DNA of 64,000 nucleotides from NCBI GenBank assembly GCA_028282845.1, contig JANQGY010000005.1, positions 1-64,000 of the forward strand, read 5' to 3'. Source of the stretch: a bacterium. GTDB lineage: Bacteria > Fidelibacterota > Marinisomatia > Marinisomatales > JAHJCW01. Positions within the stretch are counted from its first letter, which is position 1. Each line of letters starts with the position of its first letter. Position numbers and translations under genes: made by a program. The notes beneath the pieces were generated by a model. The model was not told where the DNA came from. It saw only the letters and a program-made list of their open reading frames with translations, and searched no databases. This document shows, piece by piece, positions 53,272 to 63,488 of the stretch.

Positions 53272-55941
53272 TTAAACATCTTTTGGATTTGGTTTATCGG
53301 GATCAATTTTATATTGTTTTATTGCTTTCTCAACTTCATCTAATTGAATTTGGCCATCTTTGGCTAAAGTATTTAATGCAGCTAAAATAATATAGTGTTT
53401 ATCAATTTCAAAAAAGCGGCGCAACTCAGCGCGCGTTTCACTGCGACCAAAACCATCGGTGCCAAGCGCTGTAAAGGAGCCCGGTATAAATGGCGAAATT
53501 TGTTCAGCAACCAATCTGACATAATCCGACACTGCCACAACCGGACCTTTGGAGTGTTCCAGACATTTAGTTACATAAGGAACCTGATATTCCTTACCGG
53601 GGTGTAAAATGTTAAGTCGATTTATATCTTCCGCCTCTTTGCGTAATTCACTAAAACTGGTCACGCTCCAAACATCTACGTCAACCTGCCAGTCCTTTTC
53701 TAATATCTCTGCTGCCTTTAATACCTCATTTAGAATTGGACCGCTTCCTAATAATTGTACTCGCGGAAGTTCGCGCGCCTGACCTTCCTTAAATTTATAC
53801 ATTCCTTTGATGATTCCATCTTCAGCATTTTTAGGCATTGCCGGCTGGACATAGTTCTCGTTGTATAACGTGATGTAGATCATCAGGGGATATTGATCGA
53901 TATACATTTTTTCCAATCCATCTTGAATAATCACTGCCATTTCATAGGCAAATGCCGGATCATACCCTTTTACGTTTGGTATAACCGACATCGCCAAATG
54001 GCTGTGTCCATCCTGATGCTGTAAGCCTTCTCCTGCTAAAGTTGTACGTCCTGCTGTACCTCCCATTAAAAACCCTTTCGTGCGCATATCAGCGGCAGCC
54101 CATAAAAAATCACCGATCCTTTGATAGCCGAACATTGAATAATAGATATAGAACGGGATAGTATTTATCCCATGTGTACTGTATGACATACCGGAGGCAA
54201 TGAACGATGAAATTGAACCGGCTTCATTAATTCCTTCTTCCAAGATTTGGCCGTCTTTCGCTTCGCGATAATATAAGAACTGGTCGGAATCAACCGGTTC
54301 ATAAAGCTGTCCGCTATGGGCATAAATACCCAACTGTCTAAATAATGGATCAATTCCAAAAGTCCTGCCTTCGTCCGGTATGATCGGCACTACTTTTTTC
54401 CCAAAATCTTTATCTTTGGTCATTAAAGTGAGCTGTCTGACAAATGCCATTGTGGTGGAAATCTCACGATCGCCTGAGCCGTCGGTCAATTCTTTATAAT
54501 TATTTAGTTCAGGAACTGTGATCGAGGGCGCCTTTTCTGAGCGTGAAGGTACGAAACCACCGAGCACCCTTCTCTTTTCCAACAGGTATTCAAGTTCTTC
54601 GCTGCCTTTGGACGGTTTATAGAACGGAGCCTTAACGGTTTCTTTATCAGTAAGCGGTATATCAAAGCGTGATCTGAAATAAAGCAATTCATCTTCATTA
54701 AGTTTTTTCTGTTGATGGGTAACATTTTTTCCCTCACCGGCTTCGCCAAGTCCGTAACCTTTTATTGTTCGAGCAAGGATAACTGTTGGCTGTCCCTTAT
54801 GATTAACCGCTTCATTATATGCTGCAAATACTTTCACCGGATCGTGTCCTCCGACTTTCAAACGCCAAAGTTCATCATCGGTTAAATGCTCTACCATCTT
54901 TTGTAGTTCCGGTGTCTTGCCCCAAAAATGATCGCGAATATATGCTCCGCCTTCAACTGTATATTTTAATTGATCTCCATCAATAATTTCTTCCATTCGT
55001 TGGGCTAATATACCCTGCTTGTCGTTATTCAGTAGGGTGTCCCAATCGGAACCCCACACAACCTTGATAACATTCCAGCCAGCACCGCGGAAGACGCCTT
55101 CTAATTCCTGTATGATTTTACTATTACCCCGTACCGGACCATCCAGTCTTTGCAGATTACAATTAATTACAAAAATTAAATTATCTAATTTTTCTCTACT
55201 GGCAAGCGCAATGGCGCCTAATGCTTCCGGCTCGTCCATTTCGCCATCGCCGAGGAAAGCCCACACTTTTCTGTCGCGCTCTTCGGTCAAGCCGCGATCA
55301 ATCAAATAGTTCATAAAACGCGCTTGATAAATTGCCATGATCGGACCAAGCCCCATTGAGACGGTAGCAAATTGCCAGTAGTCCGGCATCAGCCAAGGGT
55401 GGGGATATGAGGAAAGCCCGCCGCCTTTTGCCAATTCACGCCGGAAATTCTGCAAATGCTTTTCGGTTAAACGCCCTTCCAAAAATGATCGGGCATAAAT
55501 GCCCGGCGTGGAATGCCCTTGGAAAAAAATCAGATCGCCGCCACTGGTATGGTCGGGTCCTCTAAAAAAATGATTAAATCCAATCTCATATAAAGTCGCT
55601 TGCGAAGCATAGGTGGAAATGTGCCCGCCTATGCCGGGCGTTTCCTTATTGGCGCGCACCACCATCGCCATGGCGTTCCATCGAATTAGCGATTTTATTC
55701 GTCGCTCAATGGCTCGATCTCCCGGGAATTTTGCCTGCTGAGAAACCGGAATTGTATTCAGGTAAGACGTGGTTTGTTTATATGGAACTTTAACACCGTT
55801 GCGCCGGGCATAATCCATCATCTTTTCAACGATGAACTGCGTTCTGCCCGGACCTTGTTCCTCCAAGACAGCCCGCAAGGACTCCTGCCATTCCAAAGTT
55901 TCCTGCGGGTCAATGTCTATAATATTTTCTTTTTCTTTCAT
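53272..55941 (-). CDS. aceE: Pyruvate dehydrogenase E1, homodimeric type
   Basis: The 889-residue protein is the single-chain E1 that decarboxylates pyruvate with thiamine diphosphate and reductively acetylates E2. GHISTYASQATLYEIGFNHF lies near the substrate end, the ThDP/Mg motif is FLGDGEMDEPEALGAI (about 230), and the transketolase-like central and C-terminal domains are complete (PDEGRTFGIDPLFRQLGI). It is the first gene of the PDH operon. A hairpin lies in the 139 bp between it and the upstream dihydroorotate-dehydrogenase-like gene. Confidence 0.97.
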   Translation of the reverse strand: MKEKENIIDIDPQETLEWQESLRAVLEEQGPGRTQFIVEKMMDYARRNGVKVPYKQTTSYLNTIPVSQQAKFPGDRAIERRIKSLIRWNAMAMVVRANKETPGIGGHISTYASQATLYEIGFNHFFRGPDHTSGGDLIFFQGHSTPGIYARSFLEGRLTEKHLQNFRRELAKGGGLSSYPHPWLMPDYWQFATVSMGLGPIMAIYQARFMNYLIDRGLTEERDRKVWAFLGDGEMDEPEALGAIALASREKLDNLIFVINCNLQRLDGPVRGNSKIIQELEGVFRGAGWNVIKVVWGSDWDTLLNNDKQGILAQRMEEIIDGDQLKYTVEGGAYIRDHFWGKTPELQKMVEHLTDDELWRLKVGGHDPVKVFAAYNEAVNHKGQPTVILARTIKGYGLGEAGEGKNVTHQQKKLNEDELLYFRSRFDIPLTDKETVKAPFYKPSKGSEELEYLLEKRRVLGGFVPSRSEKAPSITVPELNNYKELTDGSGDREISTTMAFVRQLTLMTKDKDFGKKVVPIIPDEGRTFGIDPLFRQLGIYAHSGQLYEPVDSDQFLYYREAKDGQILEEGINEAGSISSFIASGMSYSTHGINTIPFYIYYSMFGYQRIGDFLWAAADMRTKGFLMGGTAGRTTLAGEGLQHQDGHSHLAMSVIPNVKGYDPAFAYEMAVIIQDGLEKMYIDQYPLMIYITLYNENYVQPAMPKNAEDGIIKGMYKFKEGQARELPRVQLLGSGPILNEVLKAAEILEKDWQVDVDVWSVTSFSELRKEAEDINRLNILHPGKEYQVPYVTKCLEHSKGPVVAVSDYVRLVAEQISPFIPGSFTALGTDGFGRSETRAELRRFFEIDKHYIILAALNTLAKDGQIQLDEVEKAIKQYKIDPDKPNPKDV

Positions 55942-55966
55942 TTTCTGCTCATAAATATAACAAATG

Positions 55967-55997
55967 TTTTGCCTGCTAAGTATTAGCGGGCAGAAAA
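55967..55997 (-). terminator. Hairpin between the PFOR and PDH operons
   Basis: GCCTGCTAA (55971-55979) pairs with TTAGCGGGC (55983-55991), with one G-U pair and a 3-nt loop, flanked by TTTT and AAAA that can extend the stem. On the minus strand it lies after the stop of the gene at 56081 and just before aceE. It may be a terminator or attenuator; the T run is short. Confidence 0.5.
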
Positions 55998-56080
55998 TTA
56001 CCGCAATTCAATATGAAAGGAAATAAATATCGCTGTGCTATATCTGCGATATTTCGGGATGTTCTTCGCTTTACAACCGC

Positions 56081-57082
56081 TTAATTATTCTGCTGATATT
56101 CTCGTAATATCTTAATATAATTAGCACGCATGAATGCGCTCGGATCAGTAACGTTTTTCATGCTCATGCTCGCCCGCATTTGATCAAGACTGGCATACTC
56201 GTTTTCTTCCATCCATTGCAGTAAGTCGGTTTTGATCCTGCTAATATGCTCCGGGCCATATTTTAAAAGAGCTGAGGTCATGAAAGTGACGTCCGCACCG
56301 GCCATGGTAAGTTTCAACACATCCTCGGCTGTATGCACACCACTGGTCGCCCCGAGCGACATTTTTACTTGATTTCGAAGCACGGCAATCCATCGTAACG
56401 GCAGTCGTATCTCATCGGAAGTGCTCAAAGCAAGCGAAGGTTCAACTTCAAGTCTTTCTAAGTTTATATCGGGCTGATAGAACCGATTAAACAGCACCAA
56501 AGCATCGGCGCCGGCGTCTTCGATTTTTTTAGCAAAGGAGGGCAGGGCACTAAAAGCGTTGCCAATTTTCATGGCGACCGGAATTGATACTTTGCCTTTT
56601 ACCGCTTTCAAAATATCAAAATAAATATCTTTTACTTCGGCACCGGATTGTACGGGGTCGGTCGGCAAATAATATATATTAAGCTCTAAGGCATCGGCGC
56701 CGGCAACTTCCATCAGTTTCGCTTTCTCGATCCATCCGCCAATCGAAACACCATTCAGGCTGGCAATTATCGGAATATCCAACTTTTCCTTTAGAAGTCT
56801 GATCTGTTCAAGATATTCCTCAGGGCCGGCTTTAAAATCATGCATTTCATCCGGAAAGTAAGACAGCGCTTCGGCAAAGCTGTCACTGCCATTTGCTAAA
56901 TAATGATCCAGCTCGGCATCCTCATGGTAAATTTCTTCTTCAAACAGAGAATACATCACAAGCGCCGGGGCTCCGGCATCTTCCAGTCGCTTAGCCATAT
57001 CAATATCTTTTGACAGGGGAGAAGCTGATGGAACCAGAGGATTATCTAATTCAAATCCTAAATATTTTGTTTTTAAGTTCAT
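56081..57082 (-). CDS. Dihydroorotate dehydrogenase-like flavoprotein
   Basis: The 333-residue protein has the class 1 DHOD TIM-barrel: LKTKYLGFELDNPLVPSASP at the start, IASLNGVSIGGWIEKAKLME, ALELNIYYLP, VAMKIGNAFSALPSFAKKIE, and TSGVHTAEDVLKLTMAGADV for FMN phosphate binding. Proteins of this kind are found beside pyruvate:ferredoxin oxidoreductase genes and are distinct from true PyrD. It starts 9 nt after nifJ ends, so it is co-transcribed with it. The role may be redox-linked. I do not assign pyrD. Confidence 0.88.
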   Translation of the reverse strand: MNLKTKYLGFELDNPLVPSASPLSKDIDMAKRLEDAGAPALVMYSLFEEEIYHEDAELDHYLANGSDSFAEALSYFPDEMHDFKAGPEEYLEQIRLLKEKLDIPIIASLNGVSIGGWIEKAKLMEVAGADALELNIYYLPTDPVQSGAEVKDIYFDILKAVKGKVSIPVAMKIGNAFSALPSFAKKIEDAGADALVLFNRFYQPDINLERLEVEPSLALSTSDEIRLPLRWIAVLRNQVKMSLGATSGVHTAEDVLKLTMAGADVTFMTSALLKYGPEHISRIKTDLLQWMEENEYASLDQMRASMSMKNVTDPSAFMRANYIKILREYQQNN

Positions 57083-57091
57083 TTTTTACCT

Positions 57092-60000
57092 CTAAACCGA
57101 TTGTTGTGCTGTTGTATTGGCTAAATCTTGATATCTTTGCCATTTATGTTTAACGTGTTTTTCCGCTTCGGTTAGCAACATTTTAGCTCGTTCCGGCATG
57201 CTCTTGGTTAACATCTTATAACGCGTTTCCTTATACAGATAATCCGCCACCGGAAGCGATGGTTTTTTGCAATCAATTTGTAGCGGATTTTTTGCTTGCT
57301 CTTCCCGGCGCGGGTCATAGCGATACAATATCCAATGTCCGCAATCAACCGCGGCTTTTTGCTGATCTAAACCATAGCGCATATTGATGCCGTGGGCAAT
57401 ACAGTGACTATAGGCAATTATGATTGATGGTCCTTCATAAGATTCCGCCTCTTGAAAGGCTTTAACGGTTTGAATGTCACTTGCACCCATGGCAATCTGA
57501 GCAACATATACATTGCCGTAGTTCATTGCCATCATACCCAGGTCTTTCTTGAAGGTCGGCTTGCCGGCTGCAGCAAATTTAGCCACCGAACCAAGCGGTG
57601 TCGCTTTGGAGGCCTGTCCACCGGTGTTGGAGTAAACTTCAGTGTCCATGACCAAAATATTTACATTCTTGCCGGAAGCCAGAACATGATCAAGTCCACC
57701 GTAACCAATATCGTAAGCCCAGCCGTCACCACCCATTATCCAAACACTTTTCTTTACCAAGTTATCAGAAATACTCAAAAGCCGCTTACCTTCGGACGAT
57801 TTAAATCCTTCTAAAATATCGTTTAATTTTGCTACTCTTTCGCGCTGCTCAAAGATACCTTTTTCAGTTGTTTGATCGGCATTCAATATCTCATTTACTA
57901 GCTCAGAGCCTATCTTGGGGCGCAACACTTCAAGCAGTTCTCGCGCCTGTTCGGCGTGTTTGTCTATGGTCAGCCTGAAACCCAGCCCGAATTCGGCATT
58001 GTCTTCAAACAGAGAATTGGACCAGGTTGGCCCGCGACCTTCAGCGTTTTTGGACCACGGCGTGGTCGGGAGATTCCCGCCATAGATTGATGAACAACCA
58101 GTAGCATTCGCGATTATCATCCGGTCTCCGAACATTTGTGATGCAAGTTTAACGTATGGAGTTTCCCCGCAGCCGGTACAGGCGCCGGAAAATTCAAACA
58201 ACGGTTGTAATAATTGCGATCCTTTCACATTGTCATGTTTGACCCGTTCCCGCTTGACTTCCGGTAAGGATAGGAAGAAATCCCAATTCTCCTTTTCGGT
58301 TTGGCGCAGTGGCAATTGCGGTTCCATATTGATTGCCTTCAATTTTGTGTCGGTCTTATCTTTCACCGGACAGGCTTCAACACACAGTGCGCAGCCGGTA
58401 CAATCTTCCGGCGCAACTTGTAAGGTATAAACTTCGCCGTCTTCCCATTCGCGACCCCGTACTCTGGTTGATTTAAAGGTCTCAGGCGCTTTTTCAAGCA
58501 GATCATCAAAATAGACTTTTGGCCTGATTACGCTATGCGGACAAACAAAAGCGCACTTATTGCATTGAATACAAATGTCCGGATTCCATACCGGAATTTC
58601 CGAAGCAATATTTCTTTTCTCCCATTGTGTGGTGCCAGTCGGCCAGGTGCCGTCCACCGAGAAAGCGCTAACCGGCAAATCATCGCCGTGGCCGGATATA
58701 ATTTTACCGGTAACGTTCTTAACGAAATCGGGGGCTTCGTCGGGTACCGCTGATTTTAATATTATATTACTGGTGGTTTTGTCAGGCACTTGCAGCCGGT
58801 CAAGATGTGAGAGCGTTTCATCAACCGCTTTGTAATTCTTGGCTACAATTTCTTCACCTTTGCTACCATAGGTCTTTCTAATATATTGTTTAATGCTGTT
58901 GATCGCCTCAGCTTTTGGCAGAACCCCTGAAATTGCAAAGAAACAGGTCTGCATAATCGTATTGATGCGGACACCCATTCCGGTCTGTTTGGCAACTTTT
59001 AACGCATCAATTACATAAACTTTCAATTCCTTAGCGATTATTTCTTCCTGCACCTTCAATGGCAGATTGTCCCAGGCTTCATCGGCTGAATAAGGCGCAT
59101 TTAACAGGAAGGTGCCGCCCTGTTCAATGTTCTTTAGCATGTCCTGCGTCTCAAGAAATACAAACTGATGGCAGGCAACAAAATTAGCTTTGTTTATCAA
59201 GTACGGCGCCCGGATCGGATTTTCACCGAAACGCAAATGCGACACGGTCATACTGCCCGATTTCTTGGAGTCATAAACAAAATAACCCTGTGCAAAGAAA
59301 TCTGTCGTTTCGCCGATAATCTTAATCGAATTCTTGTTAGCACCTACGGTACCATCGGCACCTAAGCCGTAAAACATGCCACGGAACATTTTGCCCTTAT
59401 GGACCGAAAGTTCCTTGTCATATTCCAAACTTGTTTTGCCAACATCATCGCTAATTCCAACGGTGAAATGGTTTTTCGGTTTGGCTTGCTTTAGATTGTC
59501 AAAAACCGCAGCCACCATGCCCGGGGTAAACTCTTTGGAGGAAAGTCCGTAGCGTCCGCCGATTATTAGCGGTGTTGAGCCGTTGACCCTGTTTTCATTA
59601 ATCGCGGTTAGTGCATCAACATAAAGCGGTTCTCCGGTTGCGCCGGGTTCTTTAGTTCGATCTAAAACTGCTATTTTCTGTACAGATTTTGGCAACTCCT
59701 TTACAAAATGTTTAGCAGAGAAAGGCCTGAATAAACGTACTTTTAACAAACCAACTTTTTCACCCTTATCCACCATGTAATCTACTGTGTCATGGACAGT
59801 ATCGGCGCCTGAACCCATTATAACAATAACACTTTCGGCGTCTTTGGCGCCGTAATATTCAAATAATTTATATTTTCGCCCGACAATCTTGGCGAACTCA
59901 TCCATTGTTTCCTGTACTAGTTCAGGAGCTTTAACATAAAATGGATTACCGGTTTCGCGAGCTTGAAAAAATACATCCGGATTTTGAGCTGTTCCGCGTA

Positions 60001-60643
60001 GAACCGGATTATTTGGATTCAGTCCGCGCTTGCGATGTTCGATAATCAGCTCATCGTTTAGCATAGCGCGAATGTCATCATCGCTCAACTGCTCAATTCT
60101 CTGAACTTCGTGCGAGGTTCTAAAACCGTCAAAGAAATGAATAAAGGGCACCCGCGTTTTCAAGGTGGCGGATTGGGCAATCAATGCCATGTCCATTACT
60201 TCCTGCACATTGCTCGAACCAAGGAAAGCGAAGCCGGTTGAGCGTGCCGCCATTATATCGGAATGGTCTCCGAAAATGGAAAGCGCGTGGGTTGCCACCG
60301 TGCGCGCCGAAACGTGGAATACGGTTGATGTCAATTCCCCCGCGATCTTATACATATTCGGGATCATTAATAAAAGCCCCTGCGAGGCAGTAAAGGTTGA
60401 TGTCAGGGCGCCGGTTTGCAATGCGCCATGTACGGCGCCGGCCGCGCCGCCTTCACTCTGCATCTCAATAATATGCGGTATGGTACCCCAAATATTTTTA
60501 ATGCCCATAGCCGACCACTGATCGGCCCATTCGCCCATATTAGATGAGGGCGTAATCGGATAAATAGCACAAACCTCATTGGTTTTATGAGCAACATACG
60601 CAGCTGCTTCGTTTCCGTCAATCGTAACTTGTTGTCGTTTCAT
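57092..60643 (-). CDS. nifJ: Pyruvate:ferredoxin (flavodoxin) oxidoreductase
   Basis: The frame extends to 60745, but an AAGGAT site before the ATG at 60643 gives the standard start MKRQQVTIDGNEAAAYVA and 1183 residues. Domains in order are the pyruvate-binding part (AIYPITPSSNMGEWADQW), the gamma-type domain (VSHLRFGENPIRAPYLI), two [4Fe-4S] ferredoxin motifs near 690 and 748 (CIQCNKCAFVCP, CTGCALCVEACP), and the ThDP domain with a further cluster ligand set and GGDGWAYDIGYGGLDH near 970. It oxidises pyruvate to acetyl-CoA reversibly, with ferredoxin as acceptor. Confidence 0.97.
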   Translation of the reverse strand: MKRQQVTIDGNEAAAYVAHKTNEVCAIYPITPSSNMGEWADQWSAMGIKNIWGTIPHIIEMQSEGGAAGAVHGALQTGALTSTFTASQGLLLMIPNMYKIAGELTSTVFHVSARTVATHALSIFGDHSDIMAARSTGFAFLGSSNVQEVMDMALIAQSATLKTRVPFIHFFDGFRTSHEVQRIEQLSDDDIRAMLNDELIIEHRKRGLNPNNPVLRGTAQNPDVFFQARETGNPFYVKAPELVQETMDEFAKIVGRKYKLFEYYGAKDAESVIVIMGSGADTVHDTVDYMVDKGEKVGLLKVRLFRPFSAKHFVKELPKSVQKIAVLDRTKEPGATGEPLYVDALTAINENRVNGSTPLIIGGRYGLSSKEFTPGMVAAVFDNLKQAKPKNHFTVGISDDVGKTSLEYDKELSVHKGKMFRGMFYGLGADGTVGANKNSIKIIGETTDFFAQGYFVYDSKKSGSMTVSHLRFGENPIRAPYLINKANFVACHQFVFLETQDMLKNIEQGGTFLLNAPYSADEAWDNLPLKVQEEIIAKELKVYVIDALKVAKQTGMGVRINTIMQTCFFAISGVLPKAEAINSIKQYIRKTYGSKGEEIVAKNYKAVDETLSHLDRLQVPDKTTSNIILKSAVPDEAPDFVKNVTGKIISGHGDDLPVSAFSVDGTWPTGTTQWEKRNIASEIPVWNPDICIQCNKCAFVCPHSVIRPKVYFDDLLEKAPETFKSTRVRGREWEDGEVYTLQVAPEDCTGCALCVEACPVKDKTDTKLKAINMEPQLPLRQTEKENWDFFLSLPEVKRERVKHDNVKGSQLLQPLFEFSGACTGCGETPYVKLASQMFGDRMIIANATGCSSIYGGNLPTTPWSKNAEGRGPTWSNSLFEDNAEFGLGFRLTIDKHAEQARELLEVLRPKIGSELVNEILNADQTTEKGIFEQRERVAKLNDILEGFKSSEGKRLLSISDNLVKKSVWIMGGDGWAYDIGYGGLDHVLASGKNVNILVMDTEVYSNTGGQASKATPLGSVAKFAAAGKPTFKKDLGMMAMNYGNVYVAQIAMGASDIQTVKAFQEAESYEGPSIIIAYSHCIAHGINMRYGLDQQKAAVDCGHWILYRYDPRREEQAKNPLQIDCKKPSLPVADYLYKETRYKMLTKSMPERAKMLLTEAEKHVKHKWQRYQDLANTTAQQSV

Positions 60644-60877
60644 TATAAATCCTTGTGAAATAAAATTTAAAAGTGGACTGTTGCCTCTTGTTTGAGCATT
60701 GAATTTACAATTTTTAATGAACTTTTCGCAAAGGGTATTGAGCACGCTTTGCTTAAGTATTTTTTACAATGCAATTAATTGGTCATTATATAATTTTCTG
60801 ATTGTCTTGAGGTCTCTAACTTTGATATAATCTCGTGTCATCTATCTGCACAATTAGTAAAAAAGGGGTCTTTATAA

Positions 60878-61852
60878 ATGAAAACTCTCTTGAGGCTGTT
60901 GCCATTATTTTTCGCGTTTTATTCATGTGATAATCGCACAGATTACTTTATTGAACATGAATGGATTCTTCATTATAATACTTATGATGATAATTTAAAA
61001 TCCACGCACAATGAAAGGGTTGTGTTCCGAAATGATTCTATCTTGTCCTATTCTAAGCTTGAGCCAAAAGCTGTTCCATATTCACTTGAAAAAACAGATA
61101 GCACTATTATTTTTAGAATACCAAAAACTATAATAAATGAAAATACTTTGGAAGAATATGATACGCTTTTAGTGGATACGGCGTATTATGATTTTAAGAA
61201 TGTTTTAAACACACCGATTCTTGCATTAACCCTTAATAATAGTTTAAATACGGATGTTTTATTTTGTTCTGACAAGGAGGCAACACTTATTGAAACAAAT
61301 AATTTTATTAAACTTGCTAGTTTTAAAATTGGTGGCTATACAATTGGAGATTCAATAGATGTAGAACACGTGGTTAGCCTTGAAGACTGTATTGATATTC
61401 TTGACTGTGAGGGCATAATTAATGCAAAACTAAGAGAGAATAGAAATGTTAGCATTCAATTAATAGATAAGAAGTTTATTTATAGCATAAAGCAAGATCA
61501 AATTGGTGAGGAATCTTTTAGCAATATTGTAGATGTTGTTAATCAAAAGCTGAAAATATCTCCTGATACGTTATTAAAAAAACCTCCTTTCTATACTGAA
61601 GGCCTCAGGTGGCAAACTGGTGAGATTGAAATTAAATTAAGTAAAAATAACATGGCGCAATATTATCTTGATGAAGCCAACAGCCAAGACAAAACTGTGG
61701 CAGGCAAGTATATGAAACAGTATTATTTAAAATTAGCTAACAATGAAACGAGCAATAGTTCATATTATACTTTAGAATATAACAATTCAGTAATTCAATC
61801 TGTTTTAAAATACAAAAACAAGAGCACGCCGGTGTCTACAATTATAGAATAA
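60878..61852 (+). CDS. Hypothetical lipoprotein
   Basis: The 324-residue protein has a lipobox (FAFYSC, Cys 17). An AAGGGG ribosome site precedes the ATG. The N-terminal half is beta-rich and looks like a lipocalin-like or stress-lipoprotein fold (EHEWILHYNTYDDN, ERVVFRNDSILSYSKL). The rest is mixed and charged, with a helical end (NMAQYYLDEANSQDKTVAGK). No family is recognised. It is divergent from nifJ. Its base composition is more AT-rich than its neighbours, which may point to recent acquisition. Confidence 0.65.
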   Translation: MKTLLRLLPLFFAFYSCDNRTDYFIEHEWILHYNTYDDNLKSTHNERVVFRNDSILSYSKLEPKAVPYSLEKTDSTIIFRIPKTIINENTLEEYDTLLVDTAYYDFKNVLNTPILALTLNNSLNTDVLFCSDKEATLIETNNFIKLASFKIGGYTIGDSIDVEHVVSLEDCIDILDCEGIINAKLRENRNVSIQLIDKKFIYSIKQDQIGEESFSNIVDVVNQKLKISPDTLLKKPPFYTEGLRWQTGEIEIKLSKNNMAQYYLDEANSQDKTVAGKYMKQYYLKLANNETSNSSYYTLEYNNSVIQSVLKYKNKSTPVSTIIE

Positions 61853-61911
61853 TTACTGTTCAGTTAATACTTTGATTTGTATAAATATTTCATGCTACAC
61901 ATGGCACTAAT

Positions 61912-63486
61912 TTGAAAACAAGCCACTATTACGACACAATAATTATAGGTTCCGGTGCAGGTGGCTTAACAGCAGCGGTGGCACTTTCTAATGCCGGACA
62001 AAAGGTTTTGGTTTGCGAACAGCACGGCAAGCCGGGCGGCTGGACGCACTCCTTTAAACTTGAAGGACATTTGTTTAGTCCGGGTGTGCATTATATCGGC
62101 GGGCTTAATCCCAGTGAATATTTGGATCGTATATTCCATGGATTAGGTGTTTCAGAAAATTTAGAATTCTTCGAGCTAAATCCCGATGGCTTTGATCACA
62201 TGTTCATCGGCGATAAGCGCTTTGACATACCAAAAGGTAAACAGAATTATATTAAGCGCCTGATCAAACATTTCCCGAATGAGTCTGACGGGATAAAAAA
62301 ATTATTCAAAATAATAGACGATATTGGCGTACTGATGAGCTCTGTCTCAAGAGGTAAAATTCCTTTTTCAAAATTGGCTAAAATTAAATGGCTGTGGAAA
62401 TCGGGCGGAGCGTTAATTCACAATTATGTAAAAGATCCCACTCTGCGGGCTGTCCTGTTGGGGCAAGCCGGGGACTACGGATTACCACCCTCGTCCGTAT
62501 CGGCTTTCGTACACACTGCAATAATGCGGCATTATTTAAATGGCGGCTTTTACCCAAAGGGTGGCGCCATTTCAATTCCGCTCGCCTTTGTGAACGCCCT
62601 AAAAAAGAATGGTAACGAAGTAAAACTAAGAACTCCGGTCGAAAAAATAATTATTAAGGAAGGTCGCGCTATCGGCGTACAAACCGCCGACGGCGATGTT
62701 TTCTACGCCGATAATATCGTCAGCAATACCGATCCGGAAACAACTTTTATCAACCTGATCGGTCGTGAGCATTTAAGCAGGAAGCTCCGCAATAAGCTTA
62801 ATAAAACTAAATACTCAACCTCCTGCGTCAGTTTATTTTTAGGTGTTGAACAAAACCTGAAAAAGATGGGTTTGGATTCGGGAAATTATTGGTTCTATGA
62901 GCATTCCGACATTGATAAAATATATTCGCTTGGGCAAACCGACTATATTATTAATCATCCGCCACCGGGGATTTTCATGACTATTACATCTCTGAAAGAC
63001 CCTACCAAAACCAAGAAAGGAATGCATACCATCGAAGCTTTCTCTTTCACTAATTACCAAGCTTTTGCAAAATGGGAAAGCGAACCAAAAGGAGATCGGT
63101 CCAAAGAATATAACAATTTGAAAAACCGGATAATGGAAAATATGATCGCTCTGCTTGACAGGCGCGTTCCCGGATTAAAAGATGCCATCTTATTTAAAAA
63201 CCTGTCAACGCCGCTAACCATAAAACATTACATAAATTCCTATAAAGGTAATATTTACGGTACCGACAAAATCAAACGGCAGATCGGCCCTTTTGGCTAT
63301 ACCACGAAAACTGAGATCAAGAATTTGTACTTGTGTGGGGCAAGCACCTTTTCGCATGGCGTTGCCGGGGTCATCGGTACAGGCTTGCAAACGGCGGCAA
63401 CAATATTGAGATGTAAAAAAAGTGCTCTATTGGACCAAAACGGTCCCCCGATAAAAATCTCGCTCAGCGAAACCGCAGCAAAGTAG
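61912..63486 (+). CDS. RetSat/CrtISO-like FAD-dependent oxidoreductase
   Basis: The 524-residue protein of the phytoene-desaturase superfamily starts at a TTG (MKTSHYYDT) with no visible ribosome site. It has the FAD loop IIIGSGAGGLTAAVALSNAG, EQHGKPGGWTHSF, and a C-terminal FAD contact YLCGASTFSHGVAGVIGTG. The start and end resemble all-trans-retinol 13,14-reductase and carotenoid isomerase proteins more than CrtI. No carotenoid gene is nearby, so the substrate is open. It is convergent with the MATE gene (2 nt apart). Confidence 0.85.
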   Translation: MKTSHYYDTIIIGSGAGGLTAAVALSNAGQKVLVCEQHGKPGGWTHSFKLEGHLFSPGVHYIGGLNPSEYLDRIFHGLGVSENLEFFELNPDGFDHMFIGDKRFDIPKGKQNYIKRLIKHFPNESDGIKKLFKIIDDIGVLMSSVSRGKIPFSKLAKIKWLWKSGGALIHNYVKDPTLRAVLLGQAGDYGLPPSSVSAFVHTAIMRHYLNGGFYPKGGAISIPLAFVNALKKNGNEVKLRTPVEKIIIKEGRAIGVQTADGDVFYADNIVSNTDPETTFINLIGREHLSRKLRNKLNKTKYSTSCVSLFLGVEQNLKKMGLDSGNYWFYEHSDIDKIYSLGQTDYIINHPPPGIFMTITSLKDPTKTKKGMHTIEAFSFTNYQAFAKWESEPKGDRSKEYNNLKNRIMENMIALLDRRVPGLKDAILFKNLSTPLTIKHYINSYKGNIYGTDKIKRQIGPFGYTTKTEIKNLYLCGASTFSHGVAGVIGTGLQTAATILRCKKSALLDQNGPPIKISLSETAAK

Positions 63487-63488
63487 AA

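Noticed and set aside
56081..57082. Assignment as pyrD of pyrimidine synthesis
   Set aside because: It is co-transcribed with nifJ and there are no other pyrimidine genes; DHOD-like proteins beside PFOR are a distinct group.
60644..60745. Upstream start for nifJ
   Set aside because: The 34 extra residues precede the conserved PFOR start, and a ribosome site lies before the ATG at 60643.
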